Part shown: positions 45,675 to 54,561 of the stretch, one piece after another
Position numbering within the stretch: the first letter of the stretch is position 1
Layout: each line of letters starts with the position of its first letter
NCBI RefSeq assembly: GCF_003963535.1
Contig: NZ_CP034539.1
Coordinates: forward strand, 682,001-746,000
From: Streptomyces cyaneochromogenes
GTDB taxonomy: Bacteria; Actinomycetota; Actinomycetes; Streptomycetales; Streptomycetaceae
Direction: 5' to 3'
DNA: 64,000 nucleotides
The notes under the pieces: generated by a model
The model's input: the letters and a program-made list of their open reading frames with translations, nothing else
Database searches by the model: none
Told to the model about the DNA's origin: nothing
Program-made: the position numbers and the translations under genes

Positions 45675-46550
45675 ATGGACGGCCCGGAGCAGGTGCGGGC
45701 CCGCCTGGAGGAGACGGGGTACCTCGTCGACGACGGGCTGGCCATCGCCTGCTTCCTGGCCCTGCGCCTCAGCCGGCCGCTGTTCTGCGAGGGCGATGCG
45801 GGCGTCGGCAAGACCGCGCTCGCCTCCGCCCTCGCCGAGGCTCTCGATGCCCCGCTGATCCGGTTGCAGTGCCACGAGGGCATCGACGCCTCGCAGGCCC
45901 TGTACGACTGGGACTTCCCACGCCAGCTGCTGCACCTGCGGGCCGCCGAGGCAGCCGGTGTCACCGACGCCGACAAGCTGGAGGGCGAGCTGTACGACCG
46001 GCGTTTCCTGGTCGCCCGTCCCCTGCTCAGGGCGCTTCAGACGCAGCCGTCGGTGCTCCTGGTCGACGAGATCGACCGCGCCGACGACGAGTTCGAGGCG
46101 TTCCTGCTGGAGCTGCTGTCGGAGTTCTCGGTCACCATCCCCGAGCTCGGCACGCTGCGGGCCGAGACGCCCCCGGTGGTCGTGCTCACCTCCAACCGCA
46201 CCCGCGAGGTGCACGACGCGCTGAAGCGGCGCTGCCTGTACCACTGGTTCGACCATCCCGACTTCGCCCGCGAACTGGCCATCGTCCGGCGGCGGTTGCC
46301 GCGGGTGTCGGCACGGCTGGCCGAGCAGGTGACCGCCCTGGTGCAGCGGCTGCGCGGCCACGACCTGCTCAAGCCGCCGGGTGTCGCCGAGACGATCGAC
46401 TGGGCCGAGGCCCTGGACGCGCTGGGCGCGAGCGAGGTCGACGCGGAGCTGGCGGTGGCGACACTGGGGTCGGTCCTCAAATACCGGGAGGACGCGGAGC
46501 GGGCGCGTGGGCTGGACTTCGCGGCGGTGCTCGCGGCGCGAGGGGCGTGA
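45675..46550 (+). CDS. MoxR-family AAA ATPase (CoxD-like)
   Basis: This 291-residue ATPase has Walker A GDAGVGKTALAS (about residues 39-50), Walker B VLLVDEIDRADDEFEAFLLE (about 132-151), sensor region LTSNRTREVHDALKRRCLY and a C-terminal helical lid. CoxD of CO-dehydrogenase clusters helps to insert the sulfido-copper or molybdenum centre in the apo-enzyme. It is coupled to the VWA-domain gene by a GTGA overlap, the usual MoxR-VWA pairing. Confidence 0.92.
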   Translation: MDGPEQVRARLEETGYLVDDGLAIACFLALRLSRPLFCEGDAGVGKTALASALAEALDAPLIRLQCHEGIDASQALYDWDFPRQLLHLRAAEAAGVTDADKLEGELYDRRFLVARPLLRALQTQPSVLLVDEIDRADDEFEAFLLELLSEFSVTIPELGTLRAETPPVVVLTSNRTREVHDALKRRCLYHWFDHPDFARELAIVRRRLPRVSARLAEQVTALVQRLRGHDLLKPPGVAETIDWAEALDALGASEVDAELAVATLGSVLKYREDAERARGLDFAAVLAARGA

Positions 46551-47668
46551 CGGCCGTGCTCGCCGGGGACGCCGCGCTCCTCGGCTTCGCCCGTGTTCTG
46601 CGTGCGGCGGGCGTCGACGCGAGTGCCGAGCGGGTGCACGCGTTCCTGTCCGCGGTGGACGTGCTGCGGCCGGGGATGCGGGCCGACGTGTACTGGGCGG
46701 GGCGGCTGACGCTGTGCGGGAACCGGGACGATCTGGAGCGGTACGAGCGGGTGTTCGCGGCCTGCTTCGGGGGTGGAGAGCCGGCCGGGCGGAGGGTGGC
46801 AGCGGCTCCCGCCCCACGTCTGCGCCTCGTCGTGGCAGACGCGGGTGCCGAGCGCCGTGCTCCTGGGGCGGCCGACCCCGCCACCCCGCCCGCCGCCTCC
46901 CTCGCCGGCTCCGCCGAGGTGCTGCGGCACCGCGACGTCGCCGACCTGGACGCGGCCGAGCGCGAGCAGGTGCGCCGGCTGCTGGCCGCTTTCGCGCTGC
47001 GCGGCGAGGCACGGCGCTCCGCGCGCCGGCGCCCTGGCCGGCGCGGGGCCGTCGATCCGCATCGCACGGTGCGGGAGCTGCTGCGGCACGGCGGTGAGCC
47101 CGCGCTGCTGCGTCGGCATGCCCGCACCGAGCAGCCGCGCCGGGTGGTGCTGCTGGTGGACGTCAGCGGCTCCATGGCGCCGTACGCCGACGCGCTGCTG
47201 CGCTTCGCGCACGCCGCCGCGCGAGGCGGCCGTACGGAGGTGTTCACGATCGGCACCCGGCTGACCCGGGTGACGCGGGAGCTGACGCACCGGGACCCGG
47301 ACCTGGCGATGGCGGCGGTCGCCGCGGCGGTGCCCGACTGGCGCGGGGGTACCCGGCTGGGCGAGCTGCTGCGGGCGTTCCTGGACCGCTGGGGACAGCG
47401 CGGCATGGCGCGTGGTGCGATCGTGGTGGTGCTGTCCGACGGCTGGGAGCGCGGCGATCCGGAGCTGCTCGCGGGCCAGATGCGGCGCCTGCACCGACTG
47501 GCGCACCGGGTGATCTGGGCCAACCCGCGCAAGGCCCGCCCCGGCTACGCGCCCCTGGCGGCCGGGATGGCGGCGGCGCTGCCCAGCGTGGACGCGTTCG
47601 TCGAGGGGCACAGTCTGGCCGCCCTGGAGCGGCTGGCGGCCGTGGTGAGAGGAGCGGACGATGCGTGA
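46547..47668 (+). CDS. VWA-domain protein (CoxE-like)
   Basis: The 373-residue protein has an N-terminal helical region and a C-terminal von Willebrand factor A fold with a MIDAS metal site DVSGSMAPY (about residues 204-212), and Ser/Thr at TRLGELLR and DGWERGD. It works with the MoxR ATPase as a chaperone pair maturing the molybdenum enzyme (CoxE role). A low-complexity Ala/Pro segment sits at residues 80-130. It starts at GTG 46547 and overlaps both neighbours. Confidence 0.9.
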   Translation: MTAVLAGDAALLGFARVLRAAGVDASAERVHAFLSAVDVLRPGMRADVYWAGRLTLCGNRDDLERYERVFAACFGGGEPAGRRVAAAPAPRLRLVVADAGAERRAPGAADPATPPAASLAGSAEVLRHRDVADLDAAEREQVRRLLAAFALRGEARRSARRRPGRRGAVDPHRTVRELLRHGGEPALLRRHARTEQPRRVVLLVDVSGSMAPYADALLRFAHAAARGGRTEVFTIGTRLTRVTRELTHRDPDLAMAAVAAAVPDWRGGTRLGELLRAFLDRWGQRGMARGAIVVVLSDGWERGDPELLAGQMRRLHRLAHRVIWANPRKARPGYAPLAAGMAAALPSVDAFVEGHSLAALERLAAVVRGADDA

Positions 47669-48761
47669 GATTCTCCCGGTGCTCGGCGGCTGGTACGCGG
47701 CCCGGGTGCCGTTCGGGCTCGCCACGGTGGTCGCCACTAGCCGCAGCGCCCCGCGTCACCCCGGTGCCGCGATGGCCGTCGGTCCGGACGACGAGGTCGT
47801 GGGCAGTGTGTCCGGCGGCTGTGTCGAGGGGGCCGTCTTCGAGCTCGCGCAGGAGGTGGTGGCGAGCGGCGAGGCGCGGCTGGAGACCTTCGGGTACAGC
47901 GACGAGGACGCGTTCGCGGTCGGGCTGACCTGTGGCGGGGAGATCACCCTGCTGGTGCGGCCCGTGACGCCGGCGAGCGATCCGTCGTTCGGCGAGGTCG
48001 CCGAGTCGGTCGCGGCAGGCCGTCCGGTGACCGTGGCGACGGTGACCGACGGGCCGGCGCCGCGCGGGGCGACACTGGTGGTGTGGCCGGACCGGGTCAC
48101 CGGCACGCTCGGCACGTCCGGCCTGGACGTGGCGGTCACCGCCGACGCGCGCGGCGAACTCGCCCTCGGCGCCACGGGGTTGAGGCACTACGGCCCGCAC
48201 GGCGAGCGCCGCGAGGACGACGTCACCGTCTTCCTGCACTCCTTCGCACCGCCGCCGCGCATGCTGGTCTTCGGCGCGATCGACTACGCGGCCGCGGTCG
48301 CGCGCATCGGCGACTTCCTCGGCTACCGGGTCACGGTGTGCGACGCACGGCCGGTCTTCGCCACGCCGAAACGCTTCCCGGAGGGCGTGGAGGTGGTCGT
48401 GGACTGGCCGCACCGCTACCTCGGCGGCACGGACACCGACGAGCGCACGGTGATCTGCGTGCTCACCCACGACCCGAAGTTCGACGTGCCGCTCTTGGAG
48501 GAGGCCCTGCGCCGCCCGGCGGCCTACATCGGGGCGATGGGCAGCCGCCGTACGCACGACGACCGCATGAAGCGGCTGGCCGAAGCCGGGCTCGCCGAGG
48601 GCGAGTTGGCCCGGCTGCGCTCCCCGGTCGGGCTCGACCTCGGGGCCCGTACGCCCGAGGAGGTCGCCGTGTCCGTCGCCGCCGAGATCGTCGCGCTGCG
48701 GTGGGGCGGCACGGGCGTCCCGCTGACGGCCACAGCGGGCGCGATCCACCCATCGTCGTAG
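47661..48761 (+). CDS. XdhC/CoxI-family molybdenum cofactor insertion protein
   Basis: A 366-residue protein with an N-terminal XdhC_CoxI domain (VVATSRSAPRHPGAAM and GSVSGGCVEGAV near residues 30-58) and a C-terminal Rossmann XdhC_C domain (VFGAIDYAAAVARIG about residue 200, then GAMGSRRTHDDRMKRL). XdhC proteins bind and sulfurate the cofactor before insertion into molybdenum hydroxylases. It overlaps the VWA gene by eight bases, in the same operon. Confidence 0.92.
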   Translation: MREILPVLGGWYAARVPFGLATVVATSRSAPRHPGAAMAVGPDDEVVGSVSGGCVEGAVFELAQEVVASGEARLETFGYSDEDAFAVGLTCGGEITLLVRPVTPASDPSFGEVAESVAAGRPVTVATVTDGPAPRGATLVVWPDRVTGTLGTSGLDVAVTADARGELALGATGLRHYGPHGERREDDVTVFLHSFAPPPRMLVFGAIDYAAAVARIGDFLGYRVTVCDARPVFATPKRFPEGVEVVVDWPHRYLGGTDTDERTVICVLTHDPKFDVPLLEEALRRPAAYIGAMGSRRTHDDRMKRLAEAGLAEGELARLRSPVGLDLGARTPEEVAVSVAAEIVALRWGGTGVPLTATAGAIHPSS

Positions 48762-48780
48762 CAGCCGATTGGAGGAAGTC

Positions 48781-49389
48781 ATGGAGCTGCACCACGAGTT
48801 CACCGTCCCCGTCCCGGTCGACGAGGCCTGGCGCGCGCTCCTCGACATCGAGCACGTCGCGCCCTGCATGCCCGGGGCGAGCGTCGAGGAGTACGACGGC
48901 AGGACCGTGACCGGCGCGGTGAAGGTCAAGGTGGGGCCGATCACCGTGACGTACAAGGGCACCGCGGCCTTCGAGGAGCAGGACGAGACGGCGCACCGCA
49001 TGGTGCTGATCGCGAGCGGCCGGGAGACGCACGGCCAGGGCACCGCACGGGCCACGATGACGGGCACGCTCGGCGAGAGCGACGGCGGTACGGCCGTGTC
49101 GGTGGACACCGATCTGACGGTGACCGGCCGCCCGGCCCAGTTCGGGCGCGGGGTGATGGCCGATGTGGGCGACCGGCTGGTCGGGCAGTTCGCCGCGTCC
49201 TTGTCGGAGCGGCTGGCCGAGCCCGCCGGGAGCGCGGCGGTGGCCGACGAGCAGGCGGACGAGCCGCTCGACCTGCTCCGCACGGCCGGGGTGCCGGTGG
49301 CGAAACGGGTCGCGGCGGTGGTGGCGGTGGTAGTGGGGGTGCTGGTGGTGGCACGGGTACGGAGGTGGCGGCAAAGCGGACGTAAATGA
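48781..49389 (+). CDS. coxG: CoxG/SRPBCC-family membrane-anchoring protein
   Basis: A 202-residue protein with an SRPBCC (carbon monoxide dehydrogenase subunit G) domain at residues 1-145, starting MELHHEFTVPVPVDEAWRAL, and a C-terminal hydrophobic helix (about 180-198) ending in a basic tail. CoxG anchors the CO dehydrogenase to the inner face of the cytoplasmic membrane. ATG 48781 has GGAGGAAG immediately upstream. It is last in the operon. Confidence 0.93.
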   Translation: MELHHEFTVPVPVDEAWRALLDIEHVAPCMPGASVEEYDGRTVTGAVKVKVGPITVTYKGTAAFEEQDETAHRMVLIASGRETHGQGTARATMTGTLGESDGGTAVSVDTDLTVTGRPAQFGRGVMADVGDRLVGQFAASLSERLAEPAGSAAVADEQADEPLDLLRTAGVPVAKRVAAVVAVVVGVLVVARVRRWRQSGRK

Positions 49390-49488
49390 CCGCCGTCAGC
49401 CGGTGTAAGGCGGGCGCTAAGGGGTAGTCACGCCACAACGGAGGCATCCGTGCCTCCGAGCCACAGCCTCTGAGCGGGAAGGAGGTCC

Positions 49489-49566
49489 ATGACAGCGCAT
49501 AAGCAGCGCCGGGCCGCTTCCCACGCACGGAGCGGCCCGGACCTTTTGCCCGGCCGTCAGCGCTGA
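49489..49566 (+). CDS. Tiny ORF with a perfect Shine-Dalgarno, built over a terminator
   Basis: ATG 49489 follows AAGGAGG with a four-base spacer and opens a 25-codon frame, MTAHKQRRAASHARSGPDLL and on to TGA 49566. The coding sequence is itself the terminator-like hairpin 49509-49540 followed by TTTT. A second hairpin, GGAGGC/GCCTCC, lies at 49439-49456. The arrangement looks like a short RNA or attenuator after coxG. The end overlaps the convergent metallophosphoesterase by ten bases. Confidence 0.35.
   Translation: MTAHKQRRAASHARSGPDLLPGRQR
49509..49548 (+). terminator. Terminator after the CO-dehydrogenase-like operon
   Basis: A perfect ten-bp stem CCGGGCCGCT / AGCGGCCCGG with a 12-base loop (49519-49530) is followed by ACCTTTT. 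It separates the molybdenum hydroxylase operon from the convergent metallophosphoesterase. Confidence 0.8.
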
Positions 49567-50057
49567 GGCAGCCGGTGCAGCTCCACGTCCATGAGCCGGC
49601 CCTCTTCCACGATCGCGGTCATGTAGGTGCAGTGGGGCTGTCGGCGGCGGTCCGTCGGGGAGCCCGGGTTGAGCAGGCGCAGGCCTGAGGGCGCGGTGGT
49701 GTCCCAGGGGATGTGGCTGTGCCCGAAGACCAGGACGTCCAGGTCGGGGAAACGGGCGGCGCAACGCGCCTCGCGGCCCTGGGCGGGGCCGGTCTCGTGG
49801 ACCATGCCGAACCGCAGGCCGCCGAGCTCGACGTACGCCACTTCGGGGAGGCGGGCGCGCAGGTCGGGTCCGTCGTTGTTGCCGTAGACACCGACGAGCC
49901 GGGCGCAGCGGCCCTCCAGCAGGTCGAGCGTGGCCGCGTCGACCCAGTCCCCGGCGTGGAACACGACGTCGGCGCGCGGGAGTTCGTCGAGCAGCGCGGC
50001 CGGCAGAACCTTGGCGCGTTTGGGCAGGTGGGTGTCGGACATCAGCAGCAGACGCAC
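49557..50057 (-). CDS. YfcE/MJ0936-type metallophosphoesterase
   Basis: This 166-residue phosphoesterase of the calcineurin-like superfamily has MSDTHLP (metal Asp/His, residues 6-12), HAGDWVD, YGNNDG and the C-terminal GHSHIP motif, the order in YfcE-type phosphodiesterases. Substrates are unknown; family members cleave simple phosphodiesters or cyclic nucleotides. The start is ATG 50057, and it is transcribed alone, divergent from the glycosyltransferase. Confidence 0.87.
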   Translation of the reverse strand: MRLLLMSDTHLPKRAKVLPAALLDELPRADVVFHAGDWVDAATLDLLEGRCARLVGVYGNNDGPDLRARLPEVAYVELGGLRFGMVHETGPAQGREARCAARFPDLDVLVFGHSHIPWDTTAPSGLRLLNPGSPTDRRRQPHCTYMTAIVEEGRLMDVELHRLPQR

Positions 50058-50112
50058 CCCGTCAGGCTATCGACGGGGAGGAGCAGAGTGCGTTTCCGCC
50101 GTGGTTGAGCGG

Positions 50113-50140
50113 TGGACAAAACCGGTGACAGGGTTAGGAT
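50113..50140 (+). promoter_or_regulatory. Probable HrdB-type promoter for the family 2 glycosyltransferase
   Basis: TGGACA at 50113-50118 and TAGGAT at 50135-50140 with a 16-base spacer match the principal sigma factor consensus. The start would lie about 55 bases upstream of the ATG at 50202. Confidence 0.6.
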
Positions 50141-50201
50141 CTGGCCACGAGCACCTCAATCTGACTCAAACGCACAGCGACCTCTGGGGGCTGGGAGCCG
50201 G

Positions 50202-52142
50202 ATGCCGGTCAAGGTCAGCGTCGTCGTCCCCGTGTACAACCCCGGGGTCTACATCGAGAACTGCATCGCCTCGCTGCTCGGACAGTCGCTGCCGCCAAAC
50301 GACTACGAAGTGATCTTCGTGGACGACGGTTCCACCGATGACACACCCGCCCGGCTCGACGCGCTCGCCGCCCGCGACCCCCGGGTGAGCGTCGTCCACC
50401 AGGAGAACTCCGGCTGGTCGGGCAAGCCCCGCAATGTCGGCATCGCCGCAGCGCGGGGCGAGTACGTGATGTTCGTCGACAACGACGACCACCTGGGCGA
50501 CGAGGCCCTCGAGCGGATGTACGACTACGGCGTGGCCAACGCCGCCGACGTCGTGGTCGGCAAGATGGCGGGCAAGGGCCGCGGGGTGCCGGTGGAGCTG
50601 TTCCGCCGCAACCGCCCGCGCGCCACCGTCGAGAACGCTCCGCTGATCGACAGCCTCACCCCGCACAAGATGTTCCGCCGCGCCTTCCTCGACGACATCG
50701 GCCTGCGCTTCCCCGAGGGCAGGCGGCGCCTGGAGGACCACGTCTTCGTCACGGAGGCGTACCTGCGCGCGAGCAACATCTGCGTGATCGGCGACTACGT
50801 CTGCTACTACCACGTGCGGCGCGACGACTCCTCGAACGCCGGTTTCCAGCGCTTCGACCCCGGCGGCTACTTCAAGAACCTCCGCGAGGCCCTCGACGTC
50901 GTCGAGCGGTACACCGAGCCGGGCCCCCTGCGTGACCGGCTGCTGCGGCGGTGGCTGCGGGTGGAGATGGTCGAGCGGATGCGCGGGCGCCGCTTCCGTG
51001 CGATGCCGGCCGACTGGCGCCGGGAACTGTTCGAGGAGATCCACCAGGTCGTCGTGGAGCGCTTCGGCCCCGGCGTGGCGGCCGGGCTGCAGCCGACGCA
51101 GCAGGTCGTGGCCGCGCTGATCGCGGCGGACCGGTACGACGACGTCGAGGCCTTCGCCGAGTGGGAGACCGGCATCGCGCTCAGGGCCGTCCCCGAGCGT
51201 GTGGTGTGGGAGAACGGCACCCTGCGGGTCGGTTTCACCGCCGAGTACACGGTCGCCGGTGAGCCGATGACCTTCGCCGCCGACCCGGCCCGCACGCCGC
51301 TCGACGGACCGCCCGAGGACTTGGCGGCGGCCATCGCGTGGGTGGGCGCCGACACCGTGGCCCGGTTCGGCACGTCCACCGCGGATCTGCTGCTGCGCGA
51401 GCGGGCCAGTGCGGCCCAGTACTTCCAGCCGGTGGAGTTCACCCGGGAGGAGGTGCCCGCCGGGGACGACGGCCGGGTCCGGCTGGTGCTGCGCGCGACC
51501 GCCGCCGTCGACCCCGCCACCCTCACCCGCGACGGCCTGTGGGACGCCTTCGCCCGCGTCAGGCTGGGCGGCTGGACCAAGGAGTGCCGCCTCGGCCCCG
51601 CCCCACGCGAGGACCGTCCCGCCCCGCCCGCCGGTGTGGTCGGCGGCCACGTGGTCCTGCCGTACTGGACCACGCCGCACGAGAACCTCGCCCTGGACGT
51701 GGACCGCGCGACCCACCGCGTCGGCCTGGGCGCCCTCGCGCCGCACGACGTCACGGCCGTGGGCGGGCGACTGCGCGCACCGCTCCCGCTGCACGTCCCC
51801 GACGACGGCACGAAGGTGTCGCTCAGGCTCACCTCGTCCGGCTCCTCCCGTGAGGTGCCCGCCACGCTCGTCCCGCACGGCTCCCGGGCGCTGTTGAAGG
51901 CCGTGCTGCCGCTCGGTGACCTGCGGCGAGGGACCTGGCGCGCGGCCCTCGGCACGCCCGGCCCGCGCTTCCTGACTCTGCCGTTCGCGCTGCGCACCGG
52001 TGCCGGCGGAGTACGCGTGGCGCGCACTCCCCGCTCCGGCACGCTACGGAGACTGGTCCGCAGGGCGCGGCGCACGCTCGGCACCGCCCTGGGCCGTACG
52101 GCGGCCCGGCTGCGGGTCCGGGCCCACGCCCGCAGGAGGTGA
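50202..52142 (+). CDS. Glycosyltransferase family 2 with large C-terminal region
   Basis: The 646-residue protein has a GT-A fold at residues 1-230: SVVVPVYNPGVYIENCI, the UDP-sugar motif FVDDGSTDDT (about 38-47) and the DxD-like MFVDNDDH near residue 91, followed by a helical region and a beta-rich C-terminal half (about residues 340-620) of the kind seen in teichoic-acid-type enzymes. No transmembrane helix is evident. It lies just before rmlC and faces the other rml genes, so it may use dTDP-rhamnose to decorate a wall polymer. ATG 50202 has GGGAG before it. Confidence 0.86.
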   Translation: MPVKVSVVVPVYNPGVYIENCIASLLGQSLPPNDYEVIFVDDGSTDDTPARLDALAARDPRVSVVHQENSGWSGKPRNVGIAAARGEYVMFVDNDDHLGDEALERMYDYGVANAADVVVGKMAGKGRGVPVELFRRNRPRATVENAPLIDSLTPHKMFRRAFLDDIGLRFPEGRRRLEDHVFVTEAYLRASNICVIGDYVCYYHVRRDDSSNAGFQRFDPGGYFKNLREALDVVERYTEPGPLRDRLLRRWLRVEMVERMRGRRFRAMPADWRRELFEEIHQVVVERFGPGVAAGLQPTQQVVAALIAADRYDDVEAFAEWETGIALRAVPERVVWENGTLRVGFTAEYTVAGEPMTFAADPARTPLDGPPEDLAAAIAWVGADTVARFGTSTADLLLRERASAAQYFQPVEFTREEVPAGDDGRVRLVLRATAAVDPATLTRDGLWDAFARVRLGGWTKECRLGPAPREDRPAPPAGVVGGHVVLPYWTTPHENLALDVDRATHRVGLGALAPHDVTAVGGRLRAPLPLHVPDDGTKVSLRLTSSGSSREVPATLVPHGSRALLKAVLPLGDLRRGTWRAALGTPGPRFLTLPFALRTGAGGVRVARTPRSGTLRRLVRRARRTLGTALGRTAARLRVRAHARRR

Positions 52143-52146
52143 CGGC

Positions 52147-52758
52147 ATGCGATCCCTCGGCATCGACGGCGCCTGGGCGCTGGAGCCCAAGGTCTTCCCC
52201 GACGACCGGGGCAGCTTCCACGAGTGGTACCGCGGCGAGGAGTTCCGCGAGGCCACCGGCTACGACCTGTCCCTGGCCCAGGCCAACTGCTCGGTCTCCC
52301 GCTGGGGCGTCCTACGGGGCGTGCACTTCTCCGACGTGCCGCCCGGCCAGGCCAAGTACGTGACCTGTCTGCGCGGCGCCGTCCTCGACGTGGTCGTCGA
52401 CATCCGCGTCGGCTCCCCCACCTTCGGCCGCTGGGAGGCCCTGCGCCTCGACGACGACAGCCACCACGCCGTGTTCCTCGCGGAGGGCCTCGGCCATGCC
52501 TTCATGGCCCTCACCGACCACGCCACGGTGGCCTACCTGTGCTCGACGGGCTACGCCCCGGAGCACGAGCACGGGGTGCACCCGCTGGATCCGGAGCTCG
52601 GCATCGCGTGGCCGGAGAACATTCCACCGGTGCTGTCCCCCAAGGACGCGCAGGCGCCGTCACTGGCCGTGGCCGAGCGGACGGGCCTCCTACCGTCCTA
52701 CGATGCCTGCACCGCCCGCTACGACCAGCTACGCACGGGGCGTCTCGGCCGCGGCTGA
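52147..52758 (+). CDS. rmlC: dTDP-4-dehydrorhamnose 3,5-epimerase
   Basis: A 203-residue cupin-fold epimerase with the key GVLRGVHFSD (active His, about residues 56-65) and a second active residue region in GLGHAFMALTDHATVAYLCS. It converts dTDP-4-keto-6-deoxyglucose to dTDP-4-keto-rhamnose. The start at ATG 52147 follows AGGAGG. It is on the plus strand, apart from rmlABD on the other strand at 53680-56602, so the rhamnose genes are split between two converging units. Confidence 0.92.
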   Translation: MRSLGIDGAWALEPKVFPDDRGSFHEWYRGEEFREATGYDLSLAQANCSVSRWGVLRGVHFSDVPPGQAKYVTCLRGAVLDVVVDIRVGSPTFGRWEALRLDDDSHHAVFLAEGLGHAFMALTDHATVAYLCSTGYAPEHEHGVHPLDPELGIAWPENIPPVLSPKDAQAPSLAVAERTGLLPSYDACTARYDQLRTGRLGRG

Positions 52759-52770
52759 CCGCAACGTCTT

Positions 52771-52843
52771 CAGGGGCGCGGGGCTGTATCGATATGCGGC
52801 TCCGCCGCGCGGGCGCGACCAGCCACGACGGCGCCGCAGACGC
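52771..52843 (-). repeat. Dispersed intergenic repeat, copy 2
   Basis: The reverse complement of this segment (from GCGTCTGCGGCGCC to CAGCCCCGCGCCCC) nearly equals the copy at 12741-12813, with a few substitutions and one deletion. It starts 12 bases after the rmlC stop and ends before the convergent methyltransferase stop, where it can also serve as a terminator-like structure. Confidence 0.75.
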
Positions 52844-52889
52844 GACAGGCCGCGACAGGCCACATCTCGGCACTGACAGAGCGCACCGT

Positions 52890-53693
52890 TCACCCGCCGG
52901 CGGCAACCCGCGAAACCGCCGCGCGCAACGGCTCCCACCCTCGCGAGCGCCCGACGCCCAGGGTGCGAGCCCGAGCCAACGGCCGCCAGAAGCTCCCGCC
53001 GAGCAGAGCCGCAGGCGCCACCGCCCCCGCCCGGTCCAGAATCGTCTCGGGCACCTTCTGCGGGTCGGGCACCTCGTACTCGGATACGATCTCCTCGTAC
53101 CGGTCCCGCAACACCGTGTTCCGGCGATCCGCGCCGAAGACGACCAGCTGCCCGGTCGGCCGGGTGTCCACCAGCACCGTCACCAGATCGGGCCGGTAAC
53201 GGCCCAGGATCTCGGCGATCTTGTAGACGTCACCGGTCCACGCCCCGGTGTGCCGGTCCCGCGCCGCCTCGTCGACATTGCGGGGCAACATGTCGTCGAA
53301 GACGATCACACTCGTCCAGTCCGAGTACCGCTCGATGTTCATGAAGTCCCGCAGCGCGTACTCGAACAGATGCATGCCGTCGATGAACGACAGGTCGAGG
53401 ACGGTACGCCGCCAGTACCCGAGCGGACGGCGCCCGCGCCGCAGATTGCGGAGCGGATGGCGGCCGCCCCTGAGGTGGATGAACGGATTGTCGCGGGCGA
53501 AGAAGTCATCGCTGGTGGCCTTGACCAGATGCACGTCGCAGCGGATCTCCGTGACGACCTTGAAGGCAGGGTCGACGGCGACGGTGGGGACGCGGGAGAG
53601 CCGGAGGCTGCGGCCGTCGTTGACGCCGATCTCCAGGTAGTTGCGGTTGCCGCTGACCTTGTGCAGTTCCCTCAGGAACTCATGGCGTTTCAC
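52890..53693 (-). CDS. SAM-dependent methyltransferase (Methyltransf_24-like)
   Basis: The 267-residue protein has motif I as YLEIGVNDGRSL (about residues 20-31), VAVDPAF for motif II, and LSFIDGMHLFEYALRDF (about 97-113), as in sugar O-methyltransferases of the CmcI/rhamnosyl-methyltransferase class. The GTG start at 53693 overlaps the end of rmlD by 14 bases and follows AGGAGA. It is last in the rmlA-rmlB-rmlD unit and so may methylate a rhamnose on the final glycan, an inference from position. Confidence 0.78.
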   Translation of the reverse strand: MKRHEFLRELHKVSGNRNYLEIGVNDGRSLRLSRVPTVAVDPAFKVVTEIRCDVHLVKATSDDFFARDNPFIHLRGGRHPLRNLRRGRRPLGYWRRTVLDLSFIDGMHLFEYALRDFMNIERYSDWTSVIVFDDMLPRNVDEAARDRHTGAWTGDVYKIAEILGRYRPDLVTVLVDTRPTGQLVVFGADRRNTVLRDRYEEIVSEYEVPDPQKVPETILDRAGAVAPAALLGGSFWRPLARARTLGVGRSRGWEPLRAAVSRVAAGG

Positions 53694-54561
53694 GAAGGGT
53701 CTCCTTGCGGATCCGGGGAAGTGCTTCGTGCAGGGCGGCGCGCCAGTCGCGCGGTGGGGCGAGGCCGAGCCGCTGCCGACGGCCGTGCGCGAGGACGCTG
53801 TACGCGGGGCGGGGCGCGGGCCGGGGAAAGGCCTCGCTCGGGACGCGGCGCACTCGGTCGGGGTCGGCGCCGAGCAGCCGGAACACCTCACGGGCCAGGT
53901 CGTACCAGGTGGCCTCGCCGGAGTTGGTGGCGTGCAGGACGCCGGTCGCGTCACGGCCGACGCGCGGGCCGAGGTCGGCGACGAGCGCGGCGACGTCGGC
54001 GGTCCAGGTGGGCTGACCGCGCTGGTCGTGCACGACGTCCACGGTGTCGAGGCGGGCCTCGGCCTCGATCATGGTACGGACGAAACTGCGGCCGTGGACG
54101 CCGTAGAGCCAGGCGGTGCGCACCACCGCGCCAGCAGCCGGGAGTTCGTCCAGCACACCCCGCTCACCGGCCAGTTTGGTGCGGCCGTAGGCGGTGCGCG
54201 GGGCGGGGGGATCGTCCTCGGCGTACGGGGTTCGGGCATCGCCGGCGAAGACGTAGTCGGTGGAGACGTGGATCAGGCGGGCTCCGCGAGCGGCGCAGGC
54301 CCTCGCGAGCAGGCGCGGCCCGTCGCCGTTGACCCGCAGGGCCCGTTCCTCGTCCTTCTCGGCGTCGTCCACGGCCGTGTACGCGGCACAGTTGACGACC
54401 ACGTCGGGGGCGTGCGCGGCGAGGGCGTGGTCGACGGCCTCGGGGCCGGTGATGTCGAGGTCCGCGTGGCGCAGGCCGGTCACCTGCTCGCCGCGGGTGA
54501 GGAGTTCCTCGACCGTGTCGCGGCCGAGCATGCCGCCCGCGCCGGTGACCAGCCACCTCAT
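53680..54561 (-). CDS. rmlD: dTDP-4-dehydrorhamnose reductase
   Basis: This 293-residue enzyme of the extended SDR type has the Rossmann motif GAGGMLGRD (residues 7-15), VSTDYVFAG and the catalytic Tyr/Lys in YGRTKLAGE (about 128-136). It reduces dTDP-4-keto-rhamnose to dTDP-rhamnose with NADPH. It overlaps rmlB by four bases upstream. The start ATG 54561 was chosen for the overlap and family length. Confidence 0.93.
   Translation of the reverse strand: MRWLVTGAGGMLGRDTVEELLTRGEQVTGLRHADLDITGPEAVDHALAAHAPDVVVNCAAYTAVDDAEKDEERALRVNGDGPRLLARACAARGARLIHVSTDYVFAGDARTPYAEDDPPAPRTAYGRTKLAGERGVLDELPAAGAVVRTAWLYGVHGRSFVRTMIEAEARLDTVDVVHDQRGQPTWTADVAALVADLGPRVGRDATGVLHATNSGEATWYDLAREVFRLLGADPDRVRRVPSEAFPRPAPRPAYSVLAHGRRQRLGLAPPRDWRAALHEALPRIRKETLRETP

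Noticed and set aside
44538-47012. Minus-strand open frame of 824 codons opposite the molybdenum hydroxylase operon
   Set aside because: Antisense of coxL, coxM and MoxR, which have clear motifs.
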